Assembly: GCA_027604705.1 (NCBI GenBank)
Contig: JADHYV010000010.1
Span: 248,001 to 312,000, forward strand
Length of the DNA stretch: 64,000 bases
Direction: 5' to 3'
From: Allomyces arbusculus
Lineage: Eukaryota > Blastocladiomycota > Blastocladiomycetes > Blastocladiales > Blastocladiaceae
The notes beneath the pieces are model-generated. The model saw nothing but the letters and a program-made list of their open reading frames with translations, was not told where the DNA came from and did no database searches. Within the stretch, counting starts at the first letter, position 1. Every line of letters starts with the position of its first letter. The translations under genes and the position numbers were made by a program. This document shows, piece by piece, positions 10,468 to 21,212 of this stretch.

Positions 10468-11925
10468 TCAAGAACGGATATTCACAATAACGAAGCGCGA
10501 CGCTCCACTCATCCGCATCCACAGTAAGCAACAATGATTTTGATACCACTTCACGTCAAACTTGGCCAGCATGTTCTTGTTGCCACCAATTCGAAGCACG
10601 TGAATGCTGCCTGGTAGCCCAAGTGGCTCAGCGTCAAAGCCGTTTTCCGACAGATCGAGCTCGTGAAGGGTCAGGGGCCAGCGCCGATCCAGCGCTGGCA
10701 GGGAATAATTCGTGATATTGCATGATAGGAGACGCAGCGGTACGAATTGAGGAGGCATGCGCAGTACAAGTTCACGCCATCCCAATGCTGTCCAGCGCCA
10801 GTGACAGGCATGTCAGCGAGACTGGCTGTCGCACAAGAAGTGAATGAATGTTGAGTTCCTCCAGCTTTCAACGCGCACCACGCGCAAGTCAGTCAGCGTC
10901 GGCACAATCGGGGCAAAGGTCATTACATCATGGTCCCCCTCTGGGATGGGTAGATCCAACCTCGTCATGGTCAGTGGCAGGCACGACGCAAAGGAATTGA
11001 TCTTCTCCATATCCATTGTTTGACCGTCGTAGAGCATGCTCACTTCGAGTGTCTGAACTGATTTGGTGAAGCTCAGCCAGCGAAATGCGATGCTCATCTC
11101 AGGTTCAGACAACATGCCAGCGTCCAGAACATCGAACGATACTAATGTCGGTGGGTCAAGGAAGAACAAATCGGAGTGCAGCGTTCAAACTCGAGATTAA
11201 CGGGCGCACTCGGGTCTCCCAAGACACCAAGGACTCCGAATGTACCAACGAGCTTGAGGACGCGCACCGTGCCGTGGCATGTGATCCACGAAGGTACGGA
11301 GCGCGTCCAGAGAAGCCGACAAGCCCACCAACTCCAAAGCCATGGTAATGACTGAGGGCGGCAGATTTCATGTCTTCATGTCCCTGTCTTTGCGCAGCAC
11401 CAATCGGCAGTGCTGCGGGATGGTAGGAAGAAGGAGAGCGCCATCGTCATCCGCAACAATTACGTCGTGCCAGAGCTGATCCACGGAAACCGGCAGCAAG
11501 GTCTATTGATGCGACGCTACAAACCTGCTCAGGTCACCTCGATCCAGCAACAGCGACACGAGTTCATGGTCCTGGTCCCTGGCCCGTGGTAAAAGTCCAC
11601 GACGCAACTGGTGTCGTGCCGTTGATTGGCTGGAAGTAAATCAAGTCACCCATCGAGCCCTCATCGAAATGAACGAATGCCAGCGGGAGCTCAGCAACTT
11701 CCTTGATCCACAATTTTGCCTTCGCGTCTGTGTGATGCGCGCAAATCAGCGTGTGGAAACCCTATGAGTATAGGGCAGGCTCAGCAAGAGCCAGGCACAG
11801 CAGGGCGTGCTTGCCGTCGAAATGATTGACTTCGAGGGACCGAGCGATTCGATTCAGGACCAGAAACGGCAGCGCGTCAAGTGCAGTCTAATCCTGGTCT
11901 TGATTGTAACTCATCGTCGTCGCAA
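10468..11925 (-). pseudogene. Decayed F-box/leucine-rich-repeat gene
   Basis: Read from the 5' end near 11925, the minus strand gives an F-box-like start (LDALPFLVLNRIARSLE, then HALLCLALAEPALYS), followed by an in-frame TAG. The frame then continues (AKLWIKEVAELPLAFVHFDE) and shifts around 11580-11400 (DHELVSLLLDRGDLSRF and SVDQLWHDVIVADDD). The 3' half keeps two longer open segments with leucine-rich-repeat spacing, at 11169-10813 (LPLTMTRLDLPIPEGD, VPTLTDLRVVRVE) and 10785-10468 (WPLTLHELDLSENGFD, LPGSIHVLRIGGN). At least three breaks lack plausible splice sites, so I call it a pseudogene of a host F-box/LRR protein. A functional, heavily spliced gene for the 3' half cannot be excluded. 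Confidence 0.5.
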
Positions 11926-12399
11926 GACCGTTCCAATTGATGCTAAGAGCTGGTCGAGTAGGGGTACCGTTGAGAGGACTCGTAGTGTAGATGTTTGGAG
12001 CAGCGTTTGGATGCAAATGGATGGTCGAAAGAAAAGAACGCAAGAGCGGCGCGGCCTCACTCGTGCGGTGGACGACGTGACCGCGTCACCCTTTCATTTA
12101 TGTTCTTTTCGCACGGCCATAAATCAAGCTGGAATACTTGATCAGTCACAATCAACGCCCGTTTGCGCTGCTCAGAATGCGACTCGCTGCATTGTGCGCC
12201 CCAATCCAGATAGCGCCCGGTTCTGCCTGGCCGCACTTGTCCGACCCTGTTGTCCTCGCACCGGCCTTCCAACCAACGACGTGACCATTGCCTCGCCCAA
12301 GCTGAAGCCGATTGGACTCTCCGTTCATTCTCAGCCTGGAGCCCGCTCAATTGGAGGCCTCCACCCCATTGCGACCATCGGCTTGGAACCACCCACCAA
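11926..12399. other. Intergenic region upstream of the disordered protein
   Basis: Between the 5' ends of two divergent loci. The plus strand is open in frame with the downstream gene from 12250, but the sequence before ATG 12400 looks untranslated. I see no RNA gene or repeat. Confidence 0.35.
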
Positions 12400-13530
12400 A
12401 TGGAGCCGCACCCGGCCCTCCGTCCGCCACGCGTGCACCGTCCGCTGCTCGGCGGCAGTGCCCGGCCCGTCGGTGCAGCAACCCGCCCACCAGCCGCCGC
12501 CACGGTCACGCACCAAACGCGCCAGTTTCTCAAGTACGCGGACTCGAGCGCACTGCAGCAGACGCCCGCTGTCGTCGCGTCCAACAACCGCGTTCACGAG
12601 CTGACGCTCGCATCGATTCGCGCCGAAATCAAGACGGTGCTCGACCACCCGCCGCCCGTCCACTTGCTCTCGTCCGGCGCGCCGGGAATCGTCGTGCCGC
12701 GCGCACCGTCGTCGAGAAAGACACACCACGTTGTCGCAGGACCAGCAGCGATTGTCATCGCACCGTCGTCGGCCTCCTCTTCACCGCGCAAGCAAAGTGC
12801 TCGAGCTGGGCTCGCAAGATGTCATGACGACGAGCTCGGTGTTGTCGTCAACCTGCCGGCCCTCTCAACCAAGACGCAGAACGGTGCCGGTCGGCCGACC
12901 AGTTCTGCCGACGATGGTCCCGTCGCACCGTCGTCACCTGTCCGCGGACCAGGCTCACGATCGCCAACCCGCAGCCCACGGCTCACGGTCGTTGTCGAGG
13001 GTGCTGCCCCCACCGACGCTTCTCCTCCAGTCTCTCCGACCGCTCTCCCGCACCCTTCTCCACCACCACCTGGCGCCGCTCCACAGACCGACTTCCTGAC
13101 CGCGGTCCCGGCGGCCAAACACGTTCGCGCGTACTCGCACCCGGAAGTGCGCGTCTCGGCGCCACTTTCTCCCACTCCTCCACGACGCCGCCGGTCGCAC
13201 ACACCTGAGACGACCATCCGGTACTCGTGGAATGCGCTCGGGTTACCGATCACCGAACTTCACCGCGAGATCCGCAAGTGGAGCCATCTGCGAACGTCGC
13301 CACCCGTGGCGGCGGCGCCGTCCGGTTGCCGGAATAGCGAGCCGGCGTGTGACGCTCGCCGCGGGAGCAGCGGCAGTTCGGTAGCCCTATCGCCCGCCAA
13401 GTCGTGTCTACGCATTGCGTCGCCTGACCGCGGTGGGACGGCCGTGTCGGTGCCAACGTCGCCACGGCCAAAGTCGGTGCGGTTCTTTGCTGAGGATGTG
13501 GTCAAGGCCGAGGACCATGCGGCACGATAG
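12400..13530 (+). CDS. Disordered Pro/Ser-rich protein with C-terminal PP1-docking-like motif
   Basis: A single-exon gene of 376 residues starting at ATG 12400 (MEPHPALRPP). An upstream in-frame codon at 12250 is possible but adds only low-complexity sequence. Two short non-disordered segments are visible: an N-terminal one (QFLKYADSSAL, then VHELTLASIRAEIKTVL) and one near residue 290 (YSWNALGLPITELHREIRKW). Near the C-terminus KSCLR (13399-13413) is followed about 20 residues later by KSVRFF (13471-13488), which fits the RVxF docking motif for protein phosphatase 1. The same pair of motifs occurs in the disordered protein at 26838-28523. Function is unknown; a phosphatase-regulatory role is inference only. 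Confidence 0.65.
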   Translation: MEPHPALRPPRVHRPLLGGSARPVGAATRPPAAATVTHQTRQFLKYADSSALQQTPAVVASNNRVHELTLASIRAEIKTVLDHPPPVHLLSSGAPGIVVPRAPSSRKTHHVVAGPAAIVIAPSSASSSPRKQSARAGLARCHDDELGVVVNLPALSTKTQNGAGRPTSSADDGPVAPSSPVRGPGSRSPTRSPRLTVVVEGAAPTDASPPVSPTALPHPSPPPPGAAPQTDFLTAVPAAKHVRAYSHPEVRVSAPLSPTPPRRRRSHTPETTIRYSWNALGLPITELHREIRKWSHLRTSPPVAAAPSGCRNSEPACDARRGSSGSSVALSPAKSCLRIASPDRGGTAVSVPTSPRPKSVRFFAEDVVKAEDHAAR

Positions 13531-13647
13531 TCATGCGTGGTGAATGTGGAGTGGAATGAAAGGAGCTTGATATTAGCTCAAACGGATTTATTAGGGTGAC
13601 AAACAGCGTCCGCAACAATCAAAACACTCAGCGCACGATTTGCTTGC

Positions 13648-15124
13648 TCAACTTCCCTGTGTGCGTTTGGCCTCCCTCGCCAAGAGCTGGAGCCGAGAGG
13701 GCGCGCTCGGCTTGCTGCTCCCGCTGCTGCTCGTGCGCTTGGTTGCTGGCCGAGAGACGCGGCGCAGAGAAGAAGACGATGATGGTGCGGACGAGCGCGC
13801 AAAGATGGACTCGGACATGATTTGTGCCTTGCGCTGCTCGACCTTGGCCGCAACGCGATCACGAGCGGCTAGAAGCAAACGCAACGAGAGAGACGTCAGC
13901 GACGTGGTGATTGGCAAAAAAGCGCGCAACGAGTCGTACCGTCCGTCAAAATCAACCGCGCCTCGGCCGCATCTTCGGGCGCTTCAGGCAGAATCGGGAT
14001 CGTGGTACCGAGCCGGACCTGGATCTCGGAAGTCTCCTTTGCGAGCGCTTGACGCTTCTTCTTGTCCTCCTGTTGGGTTGGGCAAGGTCAAATCATGGCC
14101 GAATTGGAACGGTGGCACGCGGCAAGACAACGGACCCGAAACTTGCGCCGCAACTCCTGGTTCTTGGCGTACGGGTCCTCCCAGTGGGCGTCGCGCGTCT
14201 CCTTGAGCTCTTCGAGCTCGTCGTTGGCAATCTTGGCACGCTGTTGGTCCAAGGTTGCATGTTCAAGCTTGAACAGCGGGTCCGTCGCGAGCCGCGCGGT
14301 GGTGGACTCATCTGCACAACAAAATAATGTCAGTTTCATTTGACTTTCATGAAAATGAGCGTGAGGCGGACCGTTGATTTGCAGTGTGCCCGCATCGGCT
14401 GGGTCAAACTCCTCGACTTTCTGCTTGGCGCCCGAGACGACGACGTAGCGCGTGTTCTGACGGGTGGAGAGTGTCGTTCAGCTTCTGGCTCGATGGAAAG
14501 AGGCCGCAAGCAGCATGGGACGACCAACCTTGGGATCCGTATGGATCTCAATCCAGTTCGGGCACAGATGGCACTTCATACGGAAACTCCAGATCGGCGT
14601 CGAGTAGTAGTTGCCGATTTTCTTCTTCTCGGCGTTGTACCGGACGCCTGGCGCACGGCATCGTGGTCAAATCACCGATGGCGTAAATGGACGGCGGCCA
14701 AGGCGCGTACCCATGCCAATGTGCTTGTCACAACCCAAACACCAGATGTTGAACGGCAATTCGAATCTACGAGTCCAATCCACCGCGTTAAACCAAACAT
14801 GCTCTCGCGATCCATGCTCTGGCGATCCTCGCTCGCGCCCGTCGAGATGGCACCGACGTACCGAATGATCAAAATGCCCTCAGACTTGAGCTTACGTGCG
14901 CGCGCACCGAGCGGGTGGACACCGACATGCTGGTTGACCGAATTATGTTTGTTCGGGTCTCTTGGCGTAAATCAAAGCGGGTCGCCGTCGGGGTCGGTAA
15001 CAGGTGCCGAAATCATGGAGAACTCCATCAGCGCAGGTCATTGCACAACATTGGTCTTTGGCGCGGTGGACAAGGTATTGCACCCACCAAAGTCCTTTGG
15101 GTAATACTTGTTGAAGGGCTGCAT
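13648..15124 (-). CDS. Yju2/CCDC130-family splicing factor (Cwc16 type)
   Basis: Members of this family act in the spliceosome around the first catalytic step. The start is ATG 15124 ([14 protein letters not shown]), matching the family's N-terminal NKYYPPDF signature. After an intron come [17 protein letters not shown] and [11 protein letters not shown]. Then [19 protein letters not shown] and [19 protein letters not shown] give the two CxxC zinc pairs, and [15 protein letters not shown] follows. The C-terminal coiled part contains [18 protein letters not shown] and [18 protein letters not shown]. The wording FNIWCLGC plus HIGMG is closer to CCDC130 (Cwf16) than to CCDC94/Yju2. At least five short introns are needed; the 13.9 kb intron ends TTGCTTCTAG. 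The protein ends [12 protein letters not shown]. Exon edges are approximate, and the first intron donor is ambiguous. Confidence 0.82.
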
Positions 15125-15473
15125 CGTGTCAAAATGATGGTCTGATGGATACGATGAGCGAGCAAGCACGAAAAGGCTTGGCGGAGAGCGACCCAGAGTA
15201 ATTTCCGACACGTGAGATTTCATCGCGTCTCGCAAGCAGTCGCAAATCGACGCGCTCATCTTTTGCTGCTGTCGAGCCTCATTTTGGCTCGCCCAACCGT
15301 AGCTGGCATCGTGCTACTTGCGGCATTCGGCAGGACGAGCGCGACGATTGCACCTGCACTATCTTCGACACTCGAGTCGGAAGCAGGGACAGCGGCAACG
15401 GCGAGCGACAACGACAACAGCGGCAGCAACAACAGCAAACACCAGTAGCAACACGCAGGGTCAGTCACGAAGA
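15125..15473. other. Shared 5' region between the Yju2-family gene and the phosphatase gene
   Basis: A stretch of about 350 bp between divergent genes. It includes CAG/CAA-rich sequence near 15390-15450. No independent gene is supported. Confidence 0.35.
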
Positions 15474-18400
15474 ATGGATCGCTCACGGGTCGCGTCAGTC
15501 GAGTTGCAAGGTGAGAGAATGACCCAAAAACAGTTGGTCATCATGCGGCCGCGATGGCGAGGAGGTGTCCGTGAGGTTTGGCGAGCAGAAGCACGGCTGG
15601 CTGGCCTGTTTGGGTCACGGTCGCAACCACGAGCACCTCCCCCACGCGGTTGCGCGGTCATCGTGGTCGTAGAACGCGGCTGATCCTCTGTTCGGCACGC
15701 GTAGACTCAAATCCCGTCGCAGCGGCCAACGATGTACGCGCGAACATGCTGCAAGACTGCTCTGGTCGCTCGGATGCTGAGCGATATCCTTTCCGCGACG
15801 TAGACCTCGACCTGGCTGCATCATGGGCTCAAGAAGCGACGGGGCACATTCACCACCCGAAAACCCGTCAGGTGCGTGATTTGTCTCCGTCTTTGCGCCT
15901 CCCGAAATGACCTCATCTTCCTTGCTGTGAACGAGCAGCGTCTGGATAGGGACCTGGAATGTCGGTGGCGCCATCCCTTCGGCCCCTCTCGACCACTGGA
16001 TTCTCGGCCGATCCCTCGCGCACCGCTCCAAATCGAAGCGGCCGCCGCTGTCCGTCTCGACGAGTCTTTCGGCGTCGGGCGCAAACCCCGTGTCCGCCGA
16101 CTCGCCCGACACGCTGAACCTGCACGATACAGGCTTGATCTCGCCGCTCGTTGCCAACGGCCCACCACGACTTGAGCTCGCGCACTTGCTCGACGGGTCC
16201 GAATCGGTCACTTCGTTCGAGTCGCTCCTCTCCAGTGCATCGTCGCTCGATTTTTCCGTGACCGCTTCCGACGACCTGCGCCGCGATTCGCTCGCGTCGA
16301 CTGTCTCGACCGTCTCGTCTGTGACCGCCGCAAAACCGCCGCTGCCGCCACGACCGCCGGCGCCACCCGCCGAGATTCTAGCATTTGGGTTCCAGGAAGT
16401 GGACGTGTCGACTGACGTCTACTTTGCGCACGACCCGGCAACGATTCTCGATCTCAAGGCGAAAATCATTGATGGGCTCGGCCCCCACTTGGAAAAGCAG
16501 TATGCGCTCGTGTCCATCAAGCAGCTTGCGGGCATGATTGTCACTGTGCTCGCGCACGAGTCGGTCGTGCCGTACATCACCGAGGTCGAGAGCGGCTACG
16601 TCGGGTGCGGAATCATGGGCGTTCTTGTGTGTTATGCTTGGTTTTGCCAACGTTTGCGTCGCGGTGGAACTGAACTGGTGGTGTGGTGTGGTAGGGCAAC
16701 AAAGGCGCCGTTGCGATTCGGTTCAAGGTGTTTGATACGCGCATTTGCATGATCAACAGCCACCTCGCGGCCGACCAGAACCAGGCTGAGCGAAGGGACA
16801 GCGACTTTCACGAGATTTGCCGCCGGCTCGTGTTCAAGCGCGAGGACGGGAGTAATTTTGGCTCACCGTACGACCAAGACGAGTCCGTTCTTTTTCGCAT
16901 CCGTCGCACCTGCTTGACCGCGTTGTCAAACTTACGAAATGTGCTTCTCCAGGACGATGGTGTTTTGGTTTGGCGACCTGAACTACCGGCTCGAAAGTAC
17001 CTACACCGACGTGCTAGCCGGCATTAAGGCCAGTCGCGTCCCGCACCTCCTGCAGCGCGACCAGGTGCGTGTCAACAACGTCTTTCCCCGCTTTCGGCTC
17101 TCCATCTCACCCCTCCTTAACACTACAGCTGGGCCACTCGATTCGCACCGGTCGCGCATTTGCCGGGTTCCAAGAAGCACCGATCACGTTCCACCCGACC
17201 TACAAATTCGACCCGGGCACGAACCGGTACGACACGAGTGAAAAGCAGCGCACGCCTGCCTGGTGCGACCGAATCCTGTGGCGACACCCGACGCTGAACG
17301 TGACGCCCGTCAAGTACCGCTCGCACATGCGCTATGGCGACTCGGACCACAAGCCCGTGTCGGCCATCTTGACCGTCGAGACCGAGGTCATTGACCAGGA
17401 CAAGTACACGCTCGCTGTCAAGGAGGTGTTGCGCGAACACGACAAGTGGGAGAACGAGTTCATCCCGGAAGCGAGCGTCTCGGAGCAGTTGATTGATCTC
17501 GGCGAGGTCAAGGTGCTCAAGCCCGTGGTGCGCACCGTGGAGTTGCGGAATACGGGCAAGGTGCGATCTCCAAGTCGTCGAGTACCGGAGCGCTCGTGGC
17601 TGACTATTCATGCGGGTCCTTAGATTCCCGTGTCGTGGTTCTTTGCATCAACTCGGCCAACCGCCGCAGAGGACAACACCGACCAGTGGATGTGGGCCGA
17701 ACCCAGCAAAGGCTACTTGGAGCCGGGTACGCCCTTTTCTCTTCCGTCGCCACGGACCAGCGACCCGGTTTTCGGACAGCGAAATGAAGGGTGCACACCG
17801 GCTGACGTCTCATGTCCAGGTGAACGGCAATCGATTACGATCCGCATTCTCGTAAACCCCGTCGCTGCTAGAAACCTCAACCATGCCGGGTCCGCACTCA
17901 ACGACATTTTGATTCTGCGGCTCGAGCACGGTCGCGATTTTTTCATCAGCGTCGAGGGCCGCTGGCTCAAGACGTGTCTCGCGCAGTCGCTGCAGAGCCT
18001 GTGCGATACCGGCGGTGCCGTTCGCGTAGATGCCGAGCCTCAGGTTCGTTTCGGTTCTCCCCACTGCTTCCACCACCTTGCACCCACCGTTTTTTTCTGC
18101 CCTCTTTCTTTAGAATGGTACGTCTTCCGAGGAACCGCGACACTCGGTGCCCCAAGAACTGCAAGTCCTGTCCAAGTTCATTCTCGCCCACGCCATGGAC
18201 GTGCCCGCACGCGATCTGTGGGGCAACAATGGCGAGGAGGCCGGCGACGAGGCCATGCTCGAGACTGTCCTCGACAGTCTGGACACGGGCGCACCGCTCG
18301 ATGCGACACGGCTCGCGGGCGCGGCTGGTGCGCGCAGCGTCGCGCGCGTCATGCTCCTGATGCTCGAGTACCTCGAGGTCCCCGTGATTCCAGACCAGGA

Positions 18401-18830
18401 CCAGGAGGTGTTTGTCGCATCCGCTGAGGGTTCGCCGATGCTCGAGGTTCGCTTTATGTTTCTCGTTCCTACGTATCATTGATCGCGCCAAGCTCACGCT
18501 ACCCTCGATGTTCCTCAAAACTAGGCGGTCGCTCAGCTCCCCGTCGTCCACCGCGCCACGCTCCTGCACCTGCTCGAGCTGTGCGAGTCGCTGATCGACA
18601 AGCAAGGCCCCGACACGCTTGCCGTGCTCGCTGAAGTGTTTGGGCCGCTCGTCATGCGTGTGCCGCTCCCGAGCGGGCTGGCCACGAGCGGGTCGATCAG
18701 CTCGGTCGCGGGCCTGAACACGGCGACACCGACGACGTCGCCGTCCAAGGAAATGAAGCGGTACCGCGCCAAGATCCAGGCAAGGCAGCTCGCGTTTGCG
18801 CGGCTCGTGCAGACGCTGCAAAATCCGTAG
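15474..18830 (+). CDS. OCRL/INPP5B-type inositol polyphosphate 5-phosphatase with ASH and RhoGAP domains
   Basis: This enzyme removes the 5-phosphate of PI(4,5)P2 and related lipids on endomembranes. The catalytic domain begins at [13 protein letters not shown] (about 15940). It continues [32 protein letters not shown] (across an intron ending near 16695), [31 protein letters not shown] and [14 protein letters not shown], so all catalytic motifs are present. Next comes an ASH-like beta domain ([19 protein letters not shown], then ITIRILVN). A C-terminal RhoGAP-like domain starts at [18 protein letters not shown] and ends at 18830. I see no arginine-finger motif, which agrees with the inactive RhoGAP of OCRL. 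Several introns of about 60-120 nt are needed. The 5' end is uncertain: ATG 15474 and a PH-like segment ([11 protein letters not shown]) are candidates, but the first certain coding sequence is at about 15940. OCRL and INPP5B act in endosomes and at cilia in animals. Confidence 0.85.
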
Positions 18831-18939
18831 CGTCAAGCGGTCGGACTTGAAAGCGAGATTTCAACATATATGTTTCAGTTTTGTGCGTGGAAATGGCGCT
18901 TGTTTGGGAAAATATGCCGAGACACTCATCTTCAAGACT

Positions 18940-20462
18940 TCATTTCTGGTTCACGGCCACGTCTCGGCGTAAAATTGTCAACAGCTCGTGATCCGACATC
19001 CCCTCAACGGGTTGATACGCTCTCCCACCTACGATCGGCGAGGGCGCTTCTTCGTCCCCAACCGCACCTCCTCCACCAGCAATCCACTCAGCAATCCACT
19101 CTGCCACTTCGTCCACCCCCATTTGCCCCCTTGGCACCCGGACAAATCCCAACCGCTTCGCCCAGCTCGTCTGCTTGCGCGTCACAAGTCGCGTCGTGCG
19201 CTTGAACTCGTCGAGGAACGTGCGGCCGAGCGCAACGAGTTGCGCGTCCGTCAAGCCCGGATGGACGAGCATGTGCTCCACGAGGTCGCGCGCGGGAAGG
19301 TACCCAATCGACCGTGCGGCCGGGCAATTCCGCGGGACTCCGGTGCGGATGTGTGTGACAACTTCGGCGAGCAGGCCAGAGCGGAGCATGTGCTCGCACC
19401 GCTGGTCGAGCGCGGCGTAGTGCGCAAACGGGTTGGTCAGGTTGGTGGGGAACGGAAGGAAGAGCTTGTGGATAGTCAAGTCTATGGATGCGAAGCGGAG
19501 GAGTTGGTGCAGCGATCGAGATGGTGGAGAAAGACCATGGCGACGCGAACTACCTTGACAAAAGACTGGGGTTCGCGGCCGCGACGAGAACGGATGGCCC
19601 CAATACCGAGACAGGCTGCACGTTGTCGTCAGATCGCGCAGGCGAGAAACTGACGATCAAACCGAGGTAACGCACAAAATAGCGTGCATCGCACGCTGAC
19701 GATTCGGTCGCGACCGCGCATAATCGGGATCGACGAGCTGCAGCTGCTCCAGGACCGTGCCGTAGGGCCACAACTGCGCCCTGGTCATGAACTCTTGCAT
19801 CACCGCGACATCTCGCTCGTTCAAATCCCACGGTGCGGGGACACCGCGTGCGAGATACTCCATGGACATGTGCGACCCGCCCACGACCACCGGCAGTTGT
19901 GTGGGATCCGTGTCGACAATGTCGGCCGTGAGCGACCCGATTTGGCGGACCAGGTCGTTGCCCGTCGGGAACGGCAGCGTGTGCGGATCAATCGAGTCGT
20001 AGAGGTGGTGTGGGACCGACTGCATTTCGGCCTCGGAGAGCTTGTTGGCGGCAACGTCGAAGCCGCGGAAAATCTATGAAAGCGAGGTCGGTGTATGGAG
20101 GGGCAAGGTGTGAAAGGTATGCGTGACAGCAAAAACGACAGCACGCACCTGAACGAGGTCGCTATTGATGACATGACACTTCAGGGATTCGGACCATGAG
20201 CAAAAGGATTATTTTTGGCGTCAGACTCGGGGAGCTCCGCGTACCGACCCCTCGCCAAGACTTGAGAGCTGCTCGAGCTTGTCGGACCAGGTACTTGGAC
20301 AAGGCAACGGCCACTTGAGATTTTTGCGCTCCTGTTGGGCTACGAGTTGATTACCCTGCTGATTCGACCGAGTGAAATGGTGCCGTCGCAACAATCAACG
20401 TGTATAGATCATAGTCCCTACCCCGTCAACAACAGGACTGCCTTGGTCGCATGGCAATTCAT
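18940..20462 (-). CDS. tRNA dimethylallyltransferase (tRNA isopentenyltransferase)
   Basis: This enzyme adds an isopentenyl group to A37 of tRNAs reading UNN codons; the family is MiaA/Mod5/TRIT1. The start is ATG 20462 (MNCHATKAVLLLTG). A first intron, from a GTAGGG donor to an acceptor ending CTCGTAG, restores the P-loop TGPTGAQKSQVAVALSKYL. A second intron leads to CHVINSDLVQIFRGFDVAANK, equivalent to the family's NADSMQVYRGLDI. Further motifs are VPHHLYDSIDP, LPVVVGGSHMSMEYLARG, DPDYARSRPNRQRAMHAI, ALDQRCEHMLRSGLLAEV, ARSIGYLPARDLVEHML and TTRLVTRKQTSWAKRL. The C-terminus stops at 18940 without the zinc finger of longer eukaryotic forms. One oddity is that the usual G of the Walker A GKS/T is Q here. 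Targeting is not obvious. Confidence 0.85.
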
Positions 20463-21212
20463 GTCGGTAATGCCGACCAAAAATCGAATCTGGTTGCGCC
20501 AGTTCTGAGGCTGGCCTGGCGGGAACAGGCTGCGGCCGGAAAAAAGTTGGCAAGTGTTGGGTAACGACAGAACCGTTCTGCTCTTGGTTTCAAATGAATG
20601 CAGAGAGTCTAGTAGGTAAGCAGCAAGGAGAGTCGTTGGACATGTTGACGAGGTTGGAGCAGGTTCATGCATGAGCAGCGAAGTGTCTGTGGGGATGGTT
20701 GTTGCCGCATTGCGTGTCCGGCTCATCTGTCCTTTTCATTCTTCACTTCCCTTTGGCTACAGTGCAACAACATTCCTTTTGCATGCCACGACCTCGACCA
20801 CGATGTTTTACCCGCCGCAAACCGCTCAGCAAGAAGCCATGACCCCAATGCACAGGCGATTGGCGGCCTTCCGTCTCTTCTGAGACAGGCGAAGGTGAGA
20901 ATGAGCATTCCTTCCCTAGGAAGCGTGCGTCATGACAGCAATTTTAATGGCACCCAACACGGTTTCTTCTTCATTCCAAATGAGCGCCGCAATAGTGCTG
21001 CAGGGCCAGGACTTCTTCCCTGGACAATGTTCATCGTTGCCGAAGTGTGAATGATCTTCAAAGGCACGTGCATGTGAGGTGGCCGTTTCAGACGTGGCTC
21101 AAAAATGTCGATTCGCTGGCTCTTGCTGTGACATCTGTTCGACAACAAAAACGCTGCGATTACTGCGACCACGACGCGCTTTTACTTGGCGCAACCTGTT
21201 CACCAAGCAACC
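20463..21212. other. Intergenic region with a decayed copy of the Lcl2 5' end
   Basis: About 750 bp between divergent genes. Segment 20790-20883 resembles 21155-21245, the upstream region and first codons of the downstream gene. Both have a gcgaccacga/tcgaccacga block, then a gcaa block, then aagcaaccatgacccc versus aagaagccatgacccc, then a similar Arg-rich start. The upstream copy reads MTPMHRRLAAFRLF and then stops. It looks like the remnant of a tandem duplication. Nothing else is supported. Confidence 0.45.

Noticed and set aside
15615-16211. Minus-strand frame of about 200 codons opposite the start of the phosphatase catalytic domain
   Set aside because: It overlaps clearly coding 5-phosphatase sequence and has no motif of its own.
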